Shown: positions 37,190-45,068 of the stretch, one piece after another
How positions within the stretch are numbered: position 1 is the first letter of the stretch
Layout of the letters: each line of letters opens with the position of its first letter
Assembly: GCA_964563135.1 (NCBI GenBank)
Contig: CAZLWV010000011.1
Location: 16,555-80,554 of the forward strand
DNA: 64,000 nt
Direction of reading: 5' to 3'
Source: JAAYAY01 sp964563135
GTDB lineage: Bacteria > Planctomycetota > Planctomycetia > Pirellulales > Thermoguttaceae
Position numbers and translations under genes: made by a program
The notes under the pieces: model-generated
What the model was told of the DNA's origin: nothing
The model's database searches: none
The model's input: only the letters and a program-made list of their open reading frames with translations

Positions 37190-38582
37190 TTCCATCGCGG
37201 CGACAAGCGTGCCGCTCTCGGTCGGCCAGCCGTCCGCCGAGGGATCCCTTCCCTCCGATTCTGCCGAGGTTCTCGCCGAACGGCCGGGGATCTCGCGGAT
37301 CCAGGATGCGGTGCTGGCCCTGGGACGTCGGGCCGTGGCAAAACCGGATCCGGACGTGCTGGTGAATGATGCCGCGCGGATGATCGCTGAAATCGCAGGG
37401 ACGGAGTTTGCCCTGATCGCGCGAACTGAAAGCGGCGTGGGGCAGAGGCTCATTCCGGTAGCGGGCGAAGCGGCGGAGACGCCTTGCGATGGGAACGATG
37501 AAGGCCCAAGACTGGCGGAGGTCGCCTCGAATCGCGCACACCCAATCGTCGTTCCCGATCTGCTTCACTGCGACTTCTACGCCGACAGGTATCTTTGTGG
37601 CAACGGAATCCGCGGGGCGCTGGTCGTGCCCCTGCGGCTGCAGAACGCCGGTTTCGGCGCTCTCGGAGCCTGTTCGAGGGAGAGAATCGATTTCGAAGTG
37701 GATGCGATCTACGTCGCCGAGACCATCGCCCACCTGGTGGCAACCACCCTGGCTCACTTCCGCTCCGAAGCCCTGCTGGCTGAGAATCGTCGCGTTACCG
37801 AAACGCTCTACGATACCATCGACGCCATGGTCCTGGTCGTTGATTCCTCGGGAACCGTGCAGATGATGAACCGGGCATGCCGGGAGATCTGCGGCTTCGC
37901 GCACACGGATTTTCGGGATCGCCCGGTCTGGGCTGTGCTGGCGCCTCCCGAAGATGCCGCCACATATCGCGACGCGATCGCTCGTCTGGCAGCAGCCGGT
38001 CCTCCATTCGCTCTTGAAGCGTCGCTGCTCACTAAGCACTCGGATCGGCGCATCATCGCCTGGCGGTTTGGTGCATCGCCGGCCGCAGGCAACGAGGCTC
38101 GCTGCTTCCTGCTCACGGGAATCGACATCACCGCGCAGCGCCTGGCCGAGGAGCGGGCAAAACGCGCCCAGAAAGCCCTGGCTCACCTGCGGTCAGCGGC
38201 TGGAGGAGACAAGCCCCTGGCCGATTCGGGAGCGTCAGGGCGATCCGGAGAACTGGCCTCGGGACGCAGGCTCACGGAGGTGGAACGGCGTCAGAAACCA
38301 CGGCGACCATTTCCCTATCGGCAGAATGTGGCCTACGTAACCGGTACGGTCTGCCCCGCGGAGGACGATTTCGTCGAGGTGCAATGCCGCGACATTGCAG
38401 CCGGCGGGTTCTCGTTCCTCAGTCCGCACCTTCCCCAGAGCGACCGCCTCGTCGTGGCACTGGGGAGTCCCCGACACTTGACCTACCTGACCGCGCGTGT
38501 GGTCCACGTCACCGGGCTTGCCGACAGTGGCAGGGCAAGCCATCTGGTCGGATGCCAGTATACCGGCCGGGCTCCCAACTGA
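37176..38582 (+). CDS. GAF-PAS-PilZ sensory protein
   Basis: A 468-residue cytoplasmic protein overlapping the previous gene by 14 bp. Domains in order: GAF-like (~43-200, including GIRGALVVPLRLQNAGFGALGACS), PAS (~208-330: YDTIDAMVLVVDSSGTVQMMNRACREICGF, ending FLLTGIDITAQRLAEE), and a C-terminal PilZ domain (~368-465). PilZ has the Arg-rich start RRQKPRRPFPYRQNVAYV and RDIAAGGFSFLS in place of the D/NxSxxG motif, so c-di-GMP binding is plausible but weakened. No output enzyme domain follows the PAS. It would combine small-molecule sensing with c-di-GMP reading, possibly controlling the degenerate GGDEF partner. Confidence 0.88.
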   Translation: MSLSDSIAATSVPLSVGQPSAEGSLPSDSAEVLAERPGISRIQDAVLALGRRAVAKPDPDVLVNDAARMIAEIAGTEFALIARTESGVGQRLIPVAGEAAETPCDGNDEGPRLAEVASNRAHPIVVPDLLHCDFYADRYLCGNGIRGALVVPLRLQNAGFGALGACSRERIDFEVDAIYVAETIAHLVATTLAHFRSEALLAENRRVTETLYDTIDAMVLVVDSSGTVQMMNRACREICGFAHTDFRDRPVWAVLAPPEDAATYRDAIARLAAAGPPFALEASLLTKHSDRRIIAWRFGASPAAGNEARCFLLTGIDITAQRLAEERAKRAQKALAHLRSAAGGDKPLADSGASGRSGELASGRRLTEVERRQKPRRPFPYRQNVAYVTGTVCPAEDDFVEVQCRDIAAGGFSFLSPHLPQSDRLVVALGSPRHLTYLTARVVHVTGLADSGRASHLVGCQYTGRAPN

Positions 38583-38695
38583 AGTCCCGCCGATTGGTGA
38601 ATCGGGCCCGTCGCAGCGGACGCTCCTGCCGCAAAGCCTGGCATGCCACCTGGGCCATGACGCCCAACTCGTGGCCAGACTGCCCGTGCTCCGAG

Positions 38696-38797
38696 TGCTT
38701 TGTCTCAGCTAAGAATTGGGGTCGAGACTGCGGAACAACTCGGCGATTGTCGCATGATTCTACGCCACTGACCCCCAAATTGAGCTGTGACAGAGCA
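38696..38797. mobile_element. MITE-like element with 28-bp imperfect terminal inverted repeats
   Basis: The left end 38696-38723 (TGCTTTGTCTCAGCT...GGGGTC) and the right end 38770-38797 (GACCCCC...AGCTGTGACAGAGCA) are inverted repeats matching at 21 of 28 positions. They flank a 46-bp core, making a 102-bp non-coding element. There is no transposase. It looks like a miniature inverted-repeat element or a decayed insertion-sequence remnant. No clear target-site duplication is visible; the flanks CGAG and CTAG partly extend the inverted repeat. It could also act as a large RNA hairpin. Confidence 0.5.
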
Positions 38798-38806
38798 CTA
38801 GATTCC

Positions 38807-38829
38807 GCCCCTCCCAAAGCGGGGGGGGC
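38807..38829 (+). terminator. Terminator-like GC hairpin
   Basis: GCCCCTCCC pairs with GGGGGGGGC (9 bp including one G-T wobble) around the 5-nt loop AAAGC, followed by TTGTTCGT. It lies 225 bp after the GAF-PAS-PilZ stop codon and is suited to end that operon's transcript. Confidence 0.6.
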
Positions 38830-39101
38830 TTGTTCGTCAACGCGAGGAAGTGGCGTTTTTCGTGGCAACCGAAATGACCGCGAATTATAGTGAATGACTG
38901 GAAGCGCTGACGAAGCCACGCCCCGGCTTGCGGGAGATGCTACGCTTTTCGGGCTTCCCCTCCACCAAAACGAGGCTCGCTGACGGGAGGTCTCCATGCT
39001 CGTGGGGCTCCGGTGCCCTGTCGGACATGTCACCGGAACGACGCCACCGGCGGGCCTGACCCGTGCTGAGAGAGTTCATCGCTCATCTGGGAGAACCGAA
39101 C

Positions 39102-39761
39102 GTGTCGAATGCCGACGGCAAGCAACCTGATTTCGACGACTTCAACCTGCCCGGCGACGAGCCGCCGCTCGAGAACCTGGATGGATTGGATCTGCCCGAC
39201 GCGTCCGATCCGATGAGCAGCCTGGAGGAACTCGATCTCCCCGAAGGAGGCGATCTGCCCCCGGTCAGCTCGCCGGAATCTGCTGCTGAGGGTGTCGAAG
39301 AAGTGGCGGCGGTCGAGGAGACTGCCGACGAACCGGCCACCGGCAAGAAGAAGCGGAAGTCCAAGGGGGCCGGGAAGAAGAAGGAGAGGAAGGAGAAACC
39401 GGCGCGAGTTGCCGGTGAAGGGGTCGGTCCGGCCGGGATCGCTACCTTCGCAGTCTGCGGGCTATCGGTTCTTGGACTCCTGGCCATGGATGCCATGGTG
39501 TTCAAGGATTGGGGCATCCTGTTCATGATCCTCGTGAACGTGTTCTGGCTGATGGCAACCGCCATTCCGTTGATCATGTGGCTGGGACGCAAGCGTCTGA
39601 ACTTCTACGAGGTCATGTTGGGAATCGCCCTTGCCGGGATCATCATCGCGGTGATGCTGCTGCTGGGTGAGCTTGCCAGATATGGCGGCGAGACAACACC
39701 GAAGGGAGGCACTGCGGCCGCCCTTCAGTTGGGGGCCGAGAGAACGATGGCGCTAGCCTGA
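39102..39761 (+). CDS. Membrane protein with acidic N-terminus and Lys-rich linker
   Basis: About 219 residues from GTG 39102 (GGGAGAA lies upstream; the in-frame extension to 39063 is less likely). The first ~85 residues are acidic and low in complexity (repeats of DLPxxxDLP type: FNLPGDE, LDLPDASD, LDLPEGGDLP). A run of Lys/Arg (~97-120, GKKKRKSKGAGKKKERKEK) follows, then three membrane helices (~130-152, ~156-178, ~187-210). The last 37 bp overlap, antisense, the end of the ketosynthase gene. The family is not recognised. The acidic/basic layout suggests a cytoplasmic N-terminal tail that binds a partner, but this is only an inference. Confidence 0.65.
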   Translation: MSNADGKQPDFDDFNLPGDEPPLENLDGLDLPDASDPMSSLEELDLPEGGDLPPVSSPESAAEGVEEVAAVEETADEPATGKKKRKSKGAGKKKERKEKPARVAGEGVGPAGIATFAVCGLSVLGLLAMDAMVFKDWGILFMILVNVFWLMATAIPLIMWLGRKRLNFYEVMLGIALAGIIIAVMLLLGELARYGGETTPKGGTAAALQLGAERTMALA

Positions 39762-40990
39762 CCAGCTCGCGTTGCGTTGACCACAACCGCCGTTCTTGGA
39801 ACACCTTCAAGAGGGGTGTGCGCGACGACTCTCAGGGGGCAGTCGGAGTCTGGGGCCTCGTAGTTGAGCGTGACCGGCACCCTGCCTTCCCGAATGGCCA
39901 GCAGGCTGGCGATCATTTCGGTGGCCCCGGAGGCGGCTCGCAGATTGCCGAAGTAGCTCTTGGGGGCCGTCGTGGCGACGGACCCCAGTACGGCCCGAAT
40001 GGCCATCGCTTCCACGGGATCGTCTCTGTGGGTACTCACACCGTGGGCGTTGACATGTCCCACGCCGGCGGCCAGCAGCCCGGAATCTGCCAGAGCGCCC
40101 GACATGGCACGAACCAGCGACTGGCCGCTCGCCCGGCATCTGCCGTTGGAGGTGAATGCGGCAGCGTGGCCGGCGATGCGCGCGATGGGGACAGCTCCGC
40201 GTCGTGCGGCATGCTCCTCGCATTCCAGCACCAGGACGGTGGCACCCTCGGAATGCACTTGGCCGCTTCGGCGAACATCAAAGGGCTTGAGAACTCGCTC
40301 CGGCGGTTCGTGGCTGGGTGAGAGTTGCCCCGCCAGGCAGAGACGGACCCAGTCGAAGGGATTCATCTGAGAGCTGGCGCCGCCGGCCAGCATCACGTCG
40401 GCAACGCCCCGTTGGATCACGCTCGTGGCTTCGGAAATCGCCTGGAGTGAGGAGAGTTCCCCGTGATGGATGGTGTTGTTGGGGCCCCGAGCATCGTGTG
40501 CGATCGATATGTGCGAGGCGATCATGTTCGGCAGCACCTTGAGGAAGTTCAAGGGAAACGAAGCTGCGGCACCCTCCTTCGCCCAACGCTCGAAACGAAA
40601 TACTCCGTCAACAATGCACTCGCGGTACGACGGTTCGCTCGTCTCCAGCGTGCTGCCGATGGAGTCCGCTCCAAGAACGACGCCAAAACGCTCTGGAGCG
40701 ATATCGCCCGCCCTGATCCCTGCATCCTCGCACGCAAGAATCGACGCAGCCACCCCGAGTTGCGCGTCGCGAGCCATCACCTTCAGGTTCTTACGCGGCT
40801 GGACGAACCGCTTGGCATCGAATCCCCTGACCTCGCCGGCGATCTGCACGGGGAGGCCTGTGGCGTCGAACGATGTGATCGGGCCGATTCCGCTTCGGGC
40901 TGCGCGCAGCGACTCCTCCACGGCCTGCCGGCCGATGCCGAGAGGACACAGGGTCCCGATTCCAGTGATGAAGACTTCCGTACGCGACAC
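39725..40990 (-). CDS. Beta-ketoacyl-synthase-like protein lacking active-site Cys
   Basis: A 421-residue thiolase-fold protein similar to FabF over its full length (VFITGIGTLCPLGIG; DVMLAGGASSQ; VNAHGVST; KSYFGNL). The start is GTG 40990. In FabF the nucleophile lies in GPxxxIxTAC; here the aligned stretch is GPNNTIHHGE, with Glu178 at the Cys position. His316 (NAHG) and Lys344 are kept, but the second catalytic His is Asn349 (KSYFGN), and the C-terminal FGFGG loop is replaced (ATRAGQ). Condensation is therefore not expected. It may be a decarboxylase or chain-length-factor-like partner of an active ketosynthase, or bind an acyl-ACP. No acyl carrier protein or other fatty-acid gene is adjacent. 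Confidence 0.88.
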   Translation of the reverse strand: MSRTEVFITGIGTLCPLGIGRQAVEESLRAARSGIGPITSFDATGLPVQIAGEVRGFDAKRFVQPRKNLKVMARDAQLGVAASILACEDAGIRAGDIAPERFGVVLGADSIGSTLETSEPSYRECIVDGVFRFERWAKEGAAASFPLNFLKVLPNMIASHISIAHDARGPNNTIHHGELSSLQAISEATSVIQRGVADVMLAGGASSQMNPFDWVRLCLAGQLSPSHEPPERVLKPFDVRRSGQVHSEGATVLVLECEEHAARRGAVPIARIAGHAAAFTSNGRCRASGQSLVRAMSGALADSGLLAAGVGHVNAHGVSTHRDDPVEAMAIRAVLGSVATTAPKSYFGNLRAASGATEMIASLLAIREGRVPVTLNYEAPDSDCPLRVVAHTPLEGVPRTAVVVNATRAGQASAIVLSAPN

Positions 40991-41020
40991 GTAACCTCAA
41001 TCCGAAATGGCCCGAAAGAA

Positions 41021-41046
41021 GATCTCCCGGAATTGTGCAAGTCTAT
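41021..41046 (-). repeat. 26-bp shared upstream element, copy B
   Basis: On the minus strand this reads ATAGACTTGCAC, then ATTCC and GGAGATC, matching 33453-33478 at 24 of 26 positions. It ends 30 bp before the GTG start of the ketosynthase-like gene, so it lies in the 5' untranslated or promoter region. The sequence just before it (TATCTATAGA) is AT-rich like a -10 region. Confidence 0.6.
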
Positions 41047-41238
41047 AGATAGGTTAGGCTTGCCTGCTCAATGGGACAACCGGGTCCCCGCAGCAGCGGG
41101 GGACGAGCCCCTCTCGGGTCATCGTCGTTGCCGGGGACTCTCTCCCGGCTCCAGAATCGCGTCTTGTCGGGCGGCCAGGTACCGACGAACCTCGTTGCTC
41201 CGTGTCCGGGACATGATTACCGGGACCATACAACGCAG

Positions 41239-41273
41239 GAGCCCCACGGCGGCTATCGCTCGCCGTGGGGCTC
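41239..41273 (-). terminator. Terminator-like hairpin after the porin gene
   Basis: A perfect 13-bp inverted repeat (GAGCCCCACGGCG) with a 9-nt loop, 41 bp after the porin stop codon. The following minus-strand bases (TCCTGCGTTGTATGG) are only weakly T-rich, so it may be a terminator or an mRNA-stabilising 3' hairpin. Confidence 0.55.
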
Positions 41274-41313
41274 TGAAGTTCTTGCAGGGACTGAGCTACT
41301 TCGGACGGTCGTA

Positions 41314-42585
41314 TCAGAAGGTCACGATCAGGTCGAAACCACCCGACAGTTGGTCGTCCGCGGTGCCGCCGTCGAACGGTGCGGCGCCATTGGCCCAGTC
41401 GTAGCGGAGCTCGGGACGGACGATGAGGTTCGCGGTGGGCTTCCAGTTGACGCCACCGGTCAGTTCCCAGTACTCGCCAGCGGCCAAGCCGCGGAAACCG
41501 TCGTCGTCGCGGAACCACTCAAACCGGCCGCCGAGTTTCCAGCAGTCGTTGATGGTGTAGAACAGGTAGTTGTTCACGCCATACCACTGAGCACTGATGC
41601 CGTTGGTGGCACTCCCCCAGTCCGACTGGAGGACGTAGTTGAGCCTCTCGGTCAGGGAGAAGTCAGCAACGATGCTCTGGAGGTAATAATCGTATCCATT
41701 GACACCGTCGTGTCCGATATCGACGGTCCACGCCAGCGTGGCGGCGTCGGTCAGCGGAACGCGAACTCCACCCAGGAAATCGGAGGAGTCGAGCGGGTTA
41801 TCGAAGGCGGTGTCCCAGCCCTGAACCCAGCCACCCCAGACGGTGACGTTCTCGAACAGGGAATACTCGGCCAAGGCACCCGTATGGGTGAACGGCTCGC
41901 CGAAGTACATCGTGTAGGCATGCGAGGTGAAGAAGTTGCCGGTGGCGGGGACGGTTTCATAACCCATGATGGTGTAGAAGTGCCCCATCTTCACTTTCAA
42001 GTCGTTGATAGCGACCTCTGCATAGACCTGGGGCAGGGCGGTGCCGTACTGGGCCGAGGTATCCCACGGGTTGTCCCAAGCATCCGGCAAGCTGCCGAAC
42101 GCCTGCGTGTCCTGGCCGTCAACGCCGAAAACGACGTCGGTGCGGAATCCCCAATCCCAACCGTAGCCGTTGGTATTGGTGGTCCGTTCGAAATAGCCCC
42201 AAAGCTGATTCACAGTAAACTCGTTGCCGATGTTTCGCATGCCGACCGGCCCATTGCTCGCCGCGCCGTGGGCATTGCCGTAAGCCCCGACCGAGAGCCA
42301 GCCACCGTAGTTGTAGCAGGCGCTGTCGCCGGTCAGGAGGCCTTGAAGCGTCCAAGGCTCGCCGTGGCAGCAGCACGGAAACCAAGGAACAGAAAGGCAG
42401 CTTCCGCATGCCGAATCGCACGCACAAGACTCGCAGCTTTCAGTATTCAGGTAGCTGCAGGCAGCTACTTCCGGCTCAGGGGCTGAGAAGACCGAGGGCT
42501 GATACAGCCCATCGGCGCCCAGCGCCGCCGAACAGCAGAACGCAAGGACTGCTGTCGGAGAACAGAAGAATTTCAGTAAGCGCAT
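41314..42585 (-). CDS. Outer-membrane porin (BBP2-like, OprB-like beta barrel) with Cys-rich N-terminus
   Basis: A 423-residue exported beta-barrel protein. Signal peptide: MRLLKFFCSPTAVLAFCCSAALGA. ATG 42585 was preferred over the in-frame ATG 42597 because GGGGGT lies just upstream of it. Residues 43-73 contain nine Cys (CESCACDSACGSC, then CCCHG), as seen in other planctomycete surface proteins. The rest consists of alternating aromatic strands typical of putative BBP2-type porins (WLSVGAYGNAHGA, GWDWGFRTDVVFG, VKMGHFYTIMGYE), ending with aromatic Phe (LIVTF) as outer-membrane barrels do. It would allow passive uptake of small solutes. It is followed by a terminator-like hairpin and is probably monocistronic. 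Confidence 0.88.
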   Translation of the reverse strand: MRLLKFFCSPTAVLAFCCSAALGADGLYQPSVFSAPEPEVAACSYLNTESCESCACDSACGSCLSVPWFPCCCHGEPWTLQGLLTGDSACYNYGGWLSVGAYGNAHGAASNGPVGMRNIGNEFTVNQLWGYFERTTNTNGYGWDWGFRTDVVFGVDGQDTQAFGSLPDAWDNPWDTSAQYGTALPQVYAEVAINDLKVKMGHFYTIMGYETVPATGNFFTSHAYTMYFGEPFTHTGALAEYSLFENVTVWGGWVQGWDTAFDNPLDSSDFLGGVRVPLTDAATLAWTVDIGHDGVNGYDYYLQSIVADFSLTERLNYVLQSDWGSATNGISAQWYGVNNYLFYTINDCWKLGGRFEWFRDDDGFRGLAAGEYWELTGGVNWKPTANLIVRPELRYDWANGAAPFDGGTADDQLSGGFDLIVTF

Positions 42586-42597
42586 CGTGACCCCCAT

Positions 42598-43009
42598 GGG
42601 AAAGGTGAGTGACTCTGGAGTGACTGGTGGATGGAGAGTAGACTTCCTCCGCTTTACGGTTGACGCGAACGTGTCACAGTGCCTCCATCGGGTTCCCCAT
42701 CTCAGGCGTCTGCCGACTCCATGGTTCTTCGGGCCCACGATTCCCCAACGCATCGTGCAGTCATCCCTGGCAACTGCAGGCAGACGCGCTGTCATGGTGA
42801 CAGTCGTTCGCGGACAGGGATTGAAATCGGCGACTCTGTCGGAAGAGTGCGGTGAAACCGCAAAAGGCCGCAATGCAACGACAGCGGGAACTCTTCCGGT
42901 CTGCGAAGAAGTGCCGATTGGCGAAACTCGCCCTGGCAGGGCGGGGGGGCCAAGAGTTGCCCCAACTGCCGCGATTCGGCCGGTCGAAACGCAATTGCCG
43001 GCCGGAAGT
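42598..43009. other. Intergenic region upstream of the porin
   Basis: These 412 bp lie between two minus-strand envelope genes and should hold the porin promoter. I see no clear hairpin, repeat or coding frame. Confidence 0.3.
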
Positions 43010-44125
43010 TCAGAAGTCGTACCAGATGCCCAGTCCGAGCTTATCTTCGTACTGGTCGAAGAACTCCCACTGGTCGCTCATGCCCTGAAAGTAATGCATC
43101 CCGACGCGGAAGAGGTGGCCGGAGTAGCCTCGCCACTGCCACCCCGCCTGAACTACGAAGTTGCCCCCAAAATCGAATTCCTCGCGGAGATGGCCGTTGA
43201 GTGCCAGGAAGGGGGAACCTCGTTGTCCGGTCAGCTTGACGGGCGAATAGTCGAGCCCAAATTGGAATTCCCACGGCTCGGTGCCGCCATCGTAGGCAAA
43301 CGCCCAGCCTGCCTCTCCATACAGGCGGATATCCGGGGTAAGGAAATAGGAATGGCCCCAGACCAGAACGTCTCGCGAATAGTTGCGGCGCACCAAGGTG
43401 CTGTAGCGGACCATGTACTCATCACCAAGGTGGGAACTCAGGTGGTAATAGGCGAATTTCGTCTGGTACTTGCCGCGTCCATAGGTCAGAGGGACACCAA
43501 AGCGGAAGTCAGCCGCGATCAAGTCACGCTCCTCGTGCTCAAGATCCAGACGGGGCATGCCGGCGCCTTCCAGGTCGAGTTGCCAGCCTTCGGGATGGTC
43601 GACGCACGTCGTGCCGTACCGAAGCACTCCGACTCGCCCGCCGAGCGTGATATCCCACATCCAGCCGAGGTTGACGTCGTGGACCCATTGGCCGGCAAAA
43701 CGCGACTCTTTGACGCCGGCCAGATAGGACCGGTAAATCAATCCGTCCGGAAGAACCTGGTGGGACCAGGTGTCGCCAGTCAACCGATCGCCCGAGGTGT
43801 CTTTGAACCAGTCGCCGTCGAGATAGCGGGCGGGCTGAACGTCGGGGTCCGAGAAAGCCTCGTGGAGCAATCGGTAACGGGGAACCGACTTGGCCGAGGG
43901 TTCGCCGAACATCTCCTCGCTGAGGGAGGGCTGTGGGAAAAGCTCACCACCTGCGGGCCGATGCCATTGGCCCCCATACGGGGCCTGCGCCGGGTCGGGC
44001 CGGTTGTCGGAGGCGCCCACGGCAGCACCAACCGTCAGAAGGATCAGAACAGCCATGCCCGTCGCCTGTCGACCTGGGCGGGATGCGCACCCCGCAGGCG
44101 GACGGCGTATCGCCAGATATCTCAT
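43010..44125 (-). CDS. DUF1207 domain envelope protein
   Basis: A 371-residue protein of the DUF1207 family, common in planctomycetes. ATG 44125 is preceded by a strong AGGAGG ribosome site (6 nt away). The N-terminal hydrophobic segment (MAVLILLTVGAAVGA, ~24-38) acts as a signal peptide after a basic stretch. The family core includes VLPDGLIYRSYLAGVKESRFAGQW, the WDITLGGRVGVLRYG region and C-terminal alternating strands (GNFVVQAGWQWRGYSGHLFRVGMHYFQG... LGIWYDF). The pattern of aromatic strands and final Phe suggests an outer-membrane beta barrel. The biological role of the family is not known. Confidence 0.88.
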   Translation of the reverse strand: MRYLAIRRPPAGCASRPGRQATGMAVLILLTVGAAVGASDNRPDPAQAPYGGQWHRPAGGELFPQPSLSEEMFGEPSAKSVPRYRLLHEAFSDPDVQPARYLDGDWFKDTSGDRLTGDTWSHQVLPDGLIYRSYLAGVKESRFAGQWVHDVNLGWMWDITLGGRVGVLRYGTTCVDHPEGWQLDLEGAGMPRLDLEHEERDLIAADFRFGVPLTYGRGKYQTKFAYYHLSSHLGDEYMVRYSTLVRRNYSRDVLVWGHSYFLTPDIRLYGEAGWAFAYDGGTEPWEFQFGLDYSPVKLTGQRGSPFLALNGHLREEFDFGGNFVVQAGWQWRGYSGHLFRVGMHYFQGMSDQWEFFDQYEDKLGLGIWYDF

Positions 44126-44582
44126 TTCGCCCCTCCTGGGCGTGCCACTCAGACAGCCGCGTGGTGCAACGCCGCATCGCTCGGTCCGAATTCCTGCCTG
44201 GGTGGAGCAAGAAAGTTGGGTCCCGGCCGAGTGGGATGGGCGAAATCGCGATGTAGTGCTTCTGGGTCCGTACAATCGCGCAGAATCGGATCGCCGCGCT
44301 TATCAGAAACATCGGCACAATCGGCAAATTTGATGAGTCCGCAGGATCCGCCTTGTCAGAAGCCATCCACTGGGTGGGTCAGCGGGTTGTGCTATGCTTG
44401 ATCGTGGCCCCGAGGAGCCCTACAATCCTGCCTTTCGCAGAGAAGGCAGGGTGTCGGGCCCCCTTGGTCTCCTCCCGCCGGGCCTGTCGGTCTGCGACGC
44501 CTGGATCGGGATGCAGACGAACCCCGCGCATTGGGGGTATTGCGGCCAGGGACTTCAGAAAGCGCGTTGTGGAGAGATGCAG
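44126..44582. other. Intergenic region between DUF1207 and ndk genes
   Basis: These 457 bp lie between divergent genes (DUF1207 minus, ndk plus) and should hold both promoters. A -10-like TATGCT is at 44393-44398 without a well-spaced -35. No coding frame or RNA gene was recognised. Confidence 0.3.
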
Positions 44583-45047
44583 ATGCTCGAAAGATCGCTT
44601 GTGTTGCTAAAGCCGGATTGTGTTCAGCGACGCTTGACCGGACGGGTGATGACGCGACTGGAAGACAAGGGTTTGAATATCATCGCGATGAAGCTGATGA
44701 CGGTCGATTCCGCGCTGGCGCGACAGCACTACGCTGAGCACGTGGAGAAGGCGTTTTATCAGGGACTCGAGAACTACATTACGAGCGGACCGATCGTGGC
44801 GATGGTCGTCGAGGGGCCCGATGCAGTCCAGGTGATCCGCAAGATGGTTGGAGCGACCAACGGTCTGGATGCGGCTCCAGGCACGATTCGGGGGGATTTC
44901 AGCACGAGCAACCAGATGAATCTCGTCCACGCTTCGGACAGTCCGAAGTCGGCAACGAGGGAAATCAAGATCTTCTTCGCGGAGTCCGAACTGTTCCCCT
45001 ACGTGCCCACAATCCAGACCTGGCTGCGGCCCGCCGACGCCGATTGA
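44583..45047 (+). CDS. ndk: Nucleoside diphosphate kinase
   Basis: A 154-residue cytoplasmic enzyme that moves the gamma-phosphate of ATP to other nucleoside diphosphates through a phospho-His intermediate, balancing NTP/dNTP pools. Motifs: SLVLLKPDCVQRRLTGRV at the start, MVVEGPDAVQVIRKMVGATN, GTIRGDF, and the active-site His116 in NLVHASDS. The length is normal (about 140-155). ATG 44583 is preferred because GGAGAG ends 6 nt upstream; ATG 44577 in the same frame overlaps that site. It ends 21 bp from the convergent lipoprotein gene. Confidence 0.97.
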   Translation: MLERSLVLLKPDCVQRRLTGRVMTRLEDKGLNIIAMKLMTVDSALARQHYAEHVEKAFYQGLENYITSGPIVAMVVEGPDAVQVIRKMVGATNGLDAAPGTIRGDFSTSNQMNLVHASDSPKSATREIKIFFAESELFPYVPTIQTWLRPADAD

Positions 45048-45068
45048 GCGGCCAGATATCAGCGAATC

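Larger units (their letters stand above)
38583..39101. other. Intergenic region with palindromic element and terminator
   Basis: These 519 bp lie between the GAF-PAS-PilZ gene and the acidic membrane protein gene, both plus strand. They contain the 102-bp inverted-repeat element at 38696-38797 and a terminator-like hairpin at 38807-38829. The remainder shows no coding frame. Confidence 0.5.
40991..41313. other. Intergenic region between ketosynthase-like and porin genes
   Basis: These 323 bp on the minus-strand transcription path hold the terminator-like hairpin at 41239-41273 after the porin gene and copy B of the 26-bp element at 41021-41046 before the ketosynthase-like gene. I see no coding frame. 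Confidence 0.5.
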
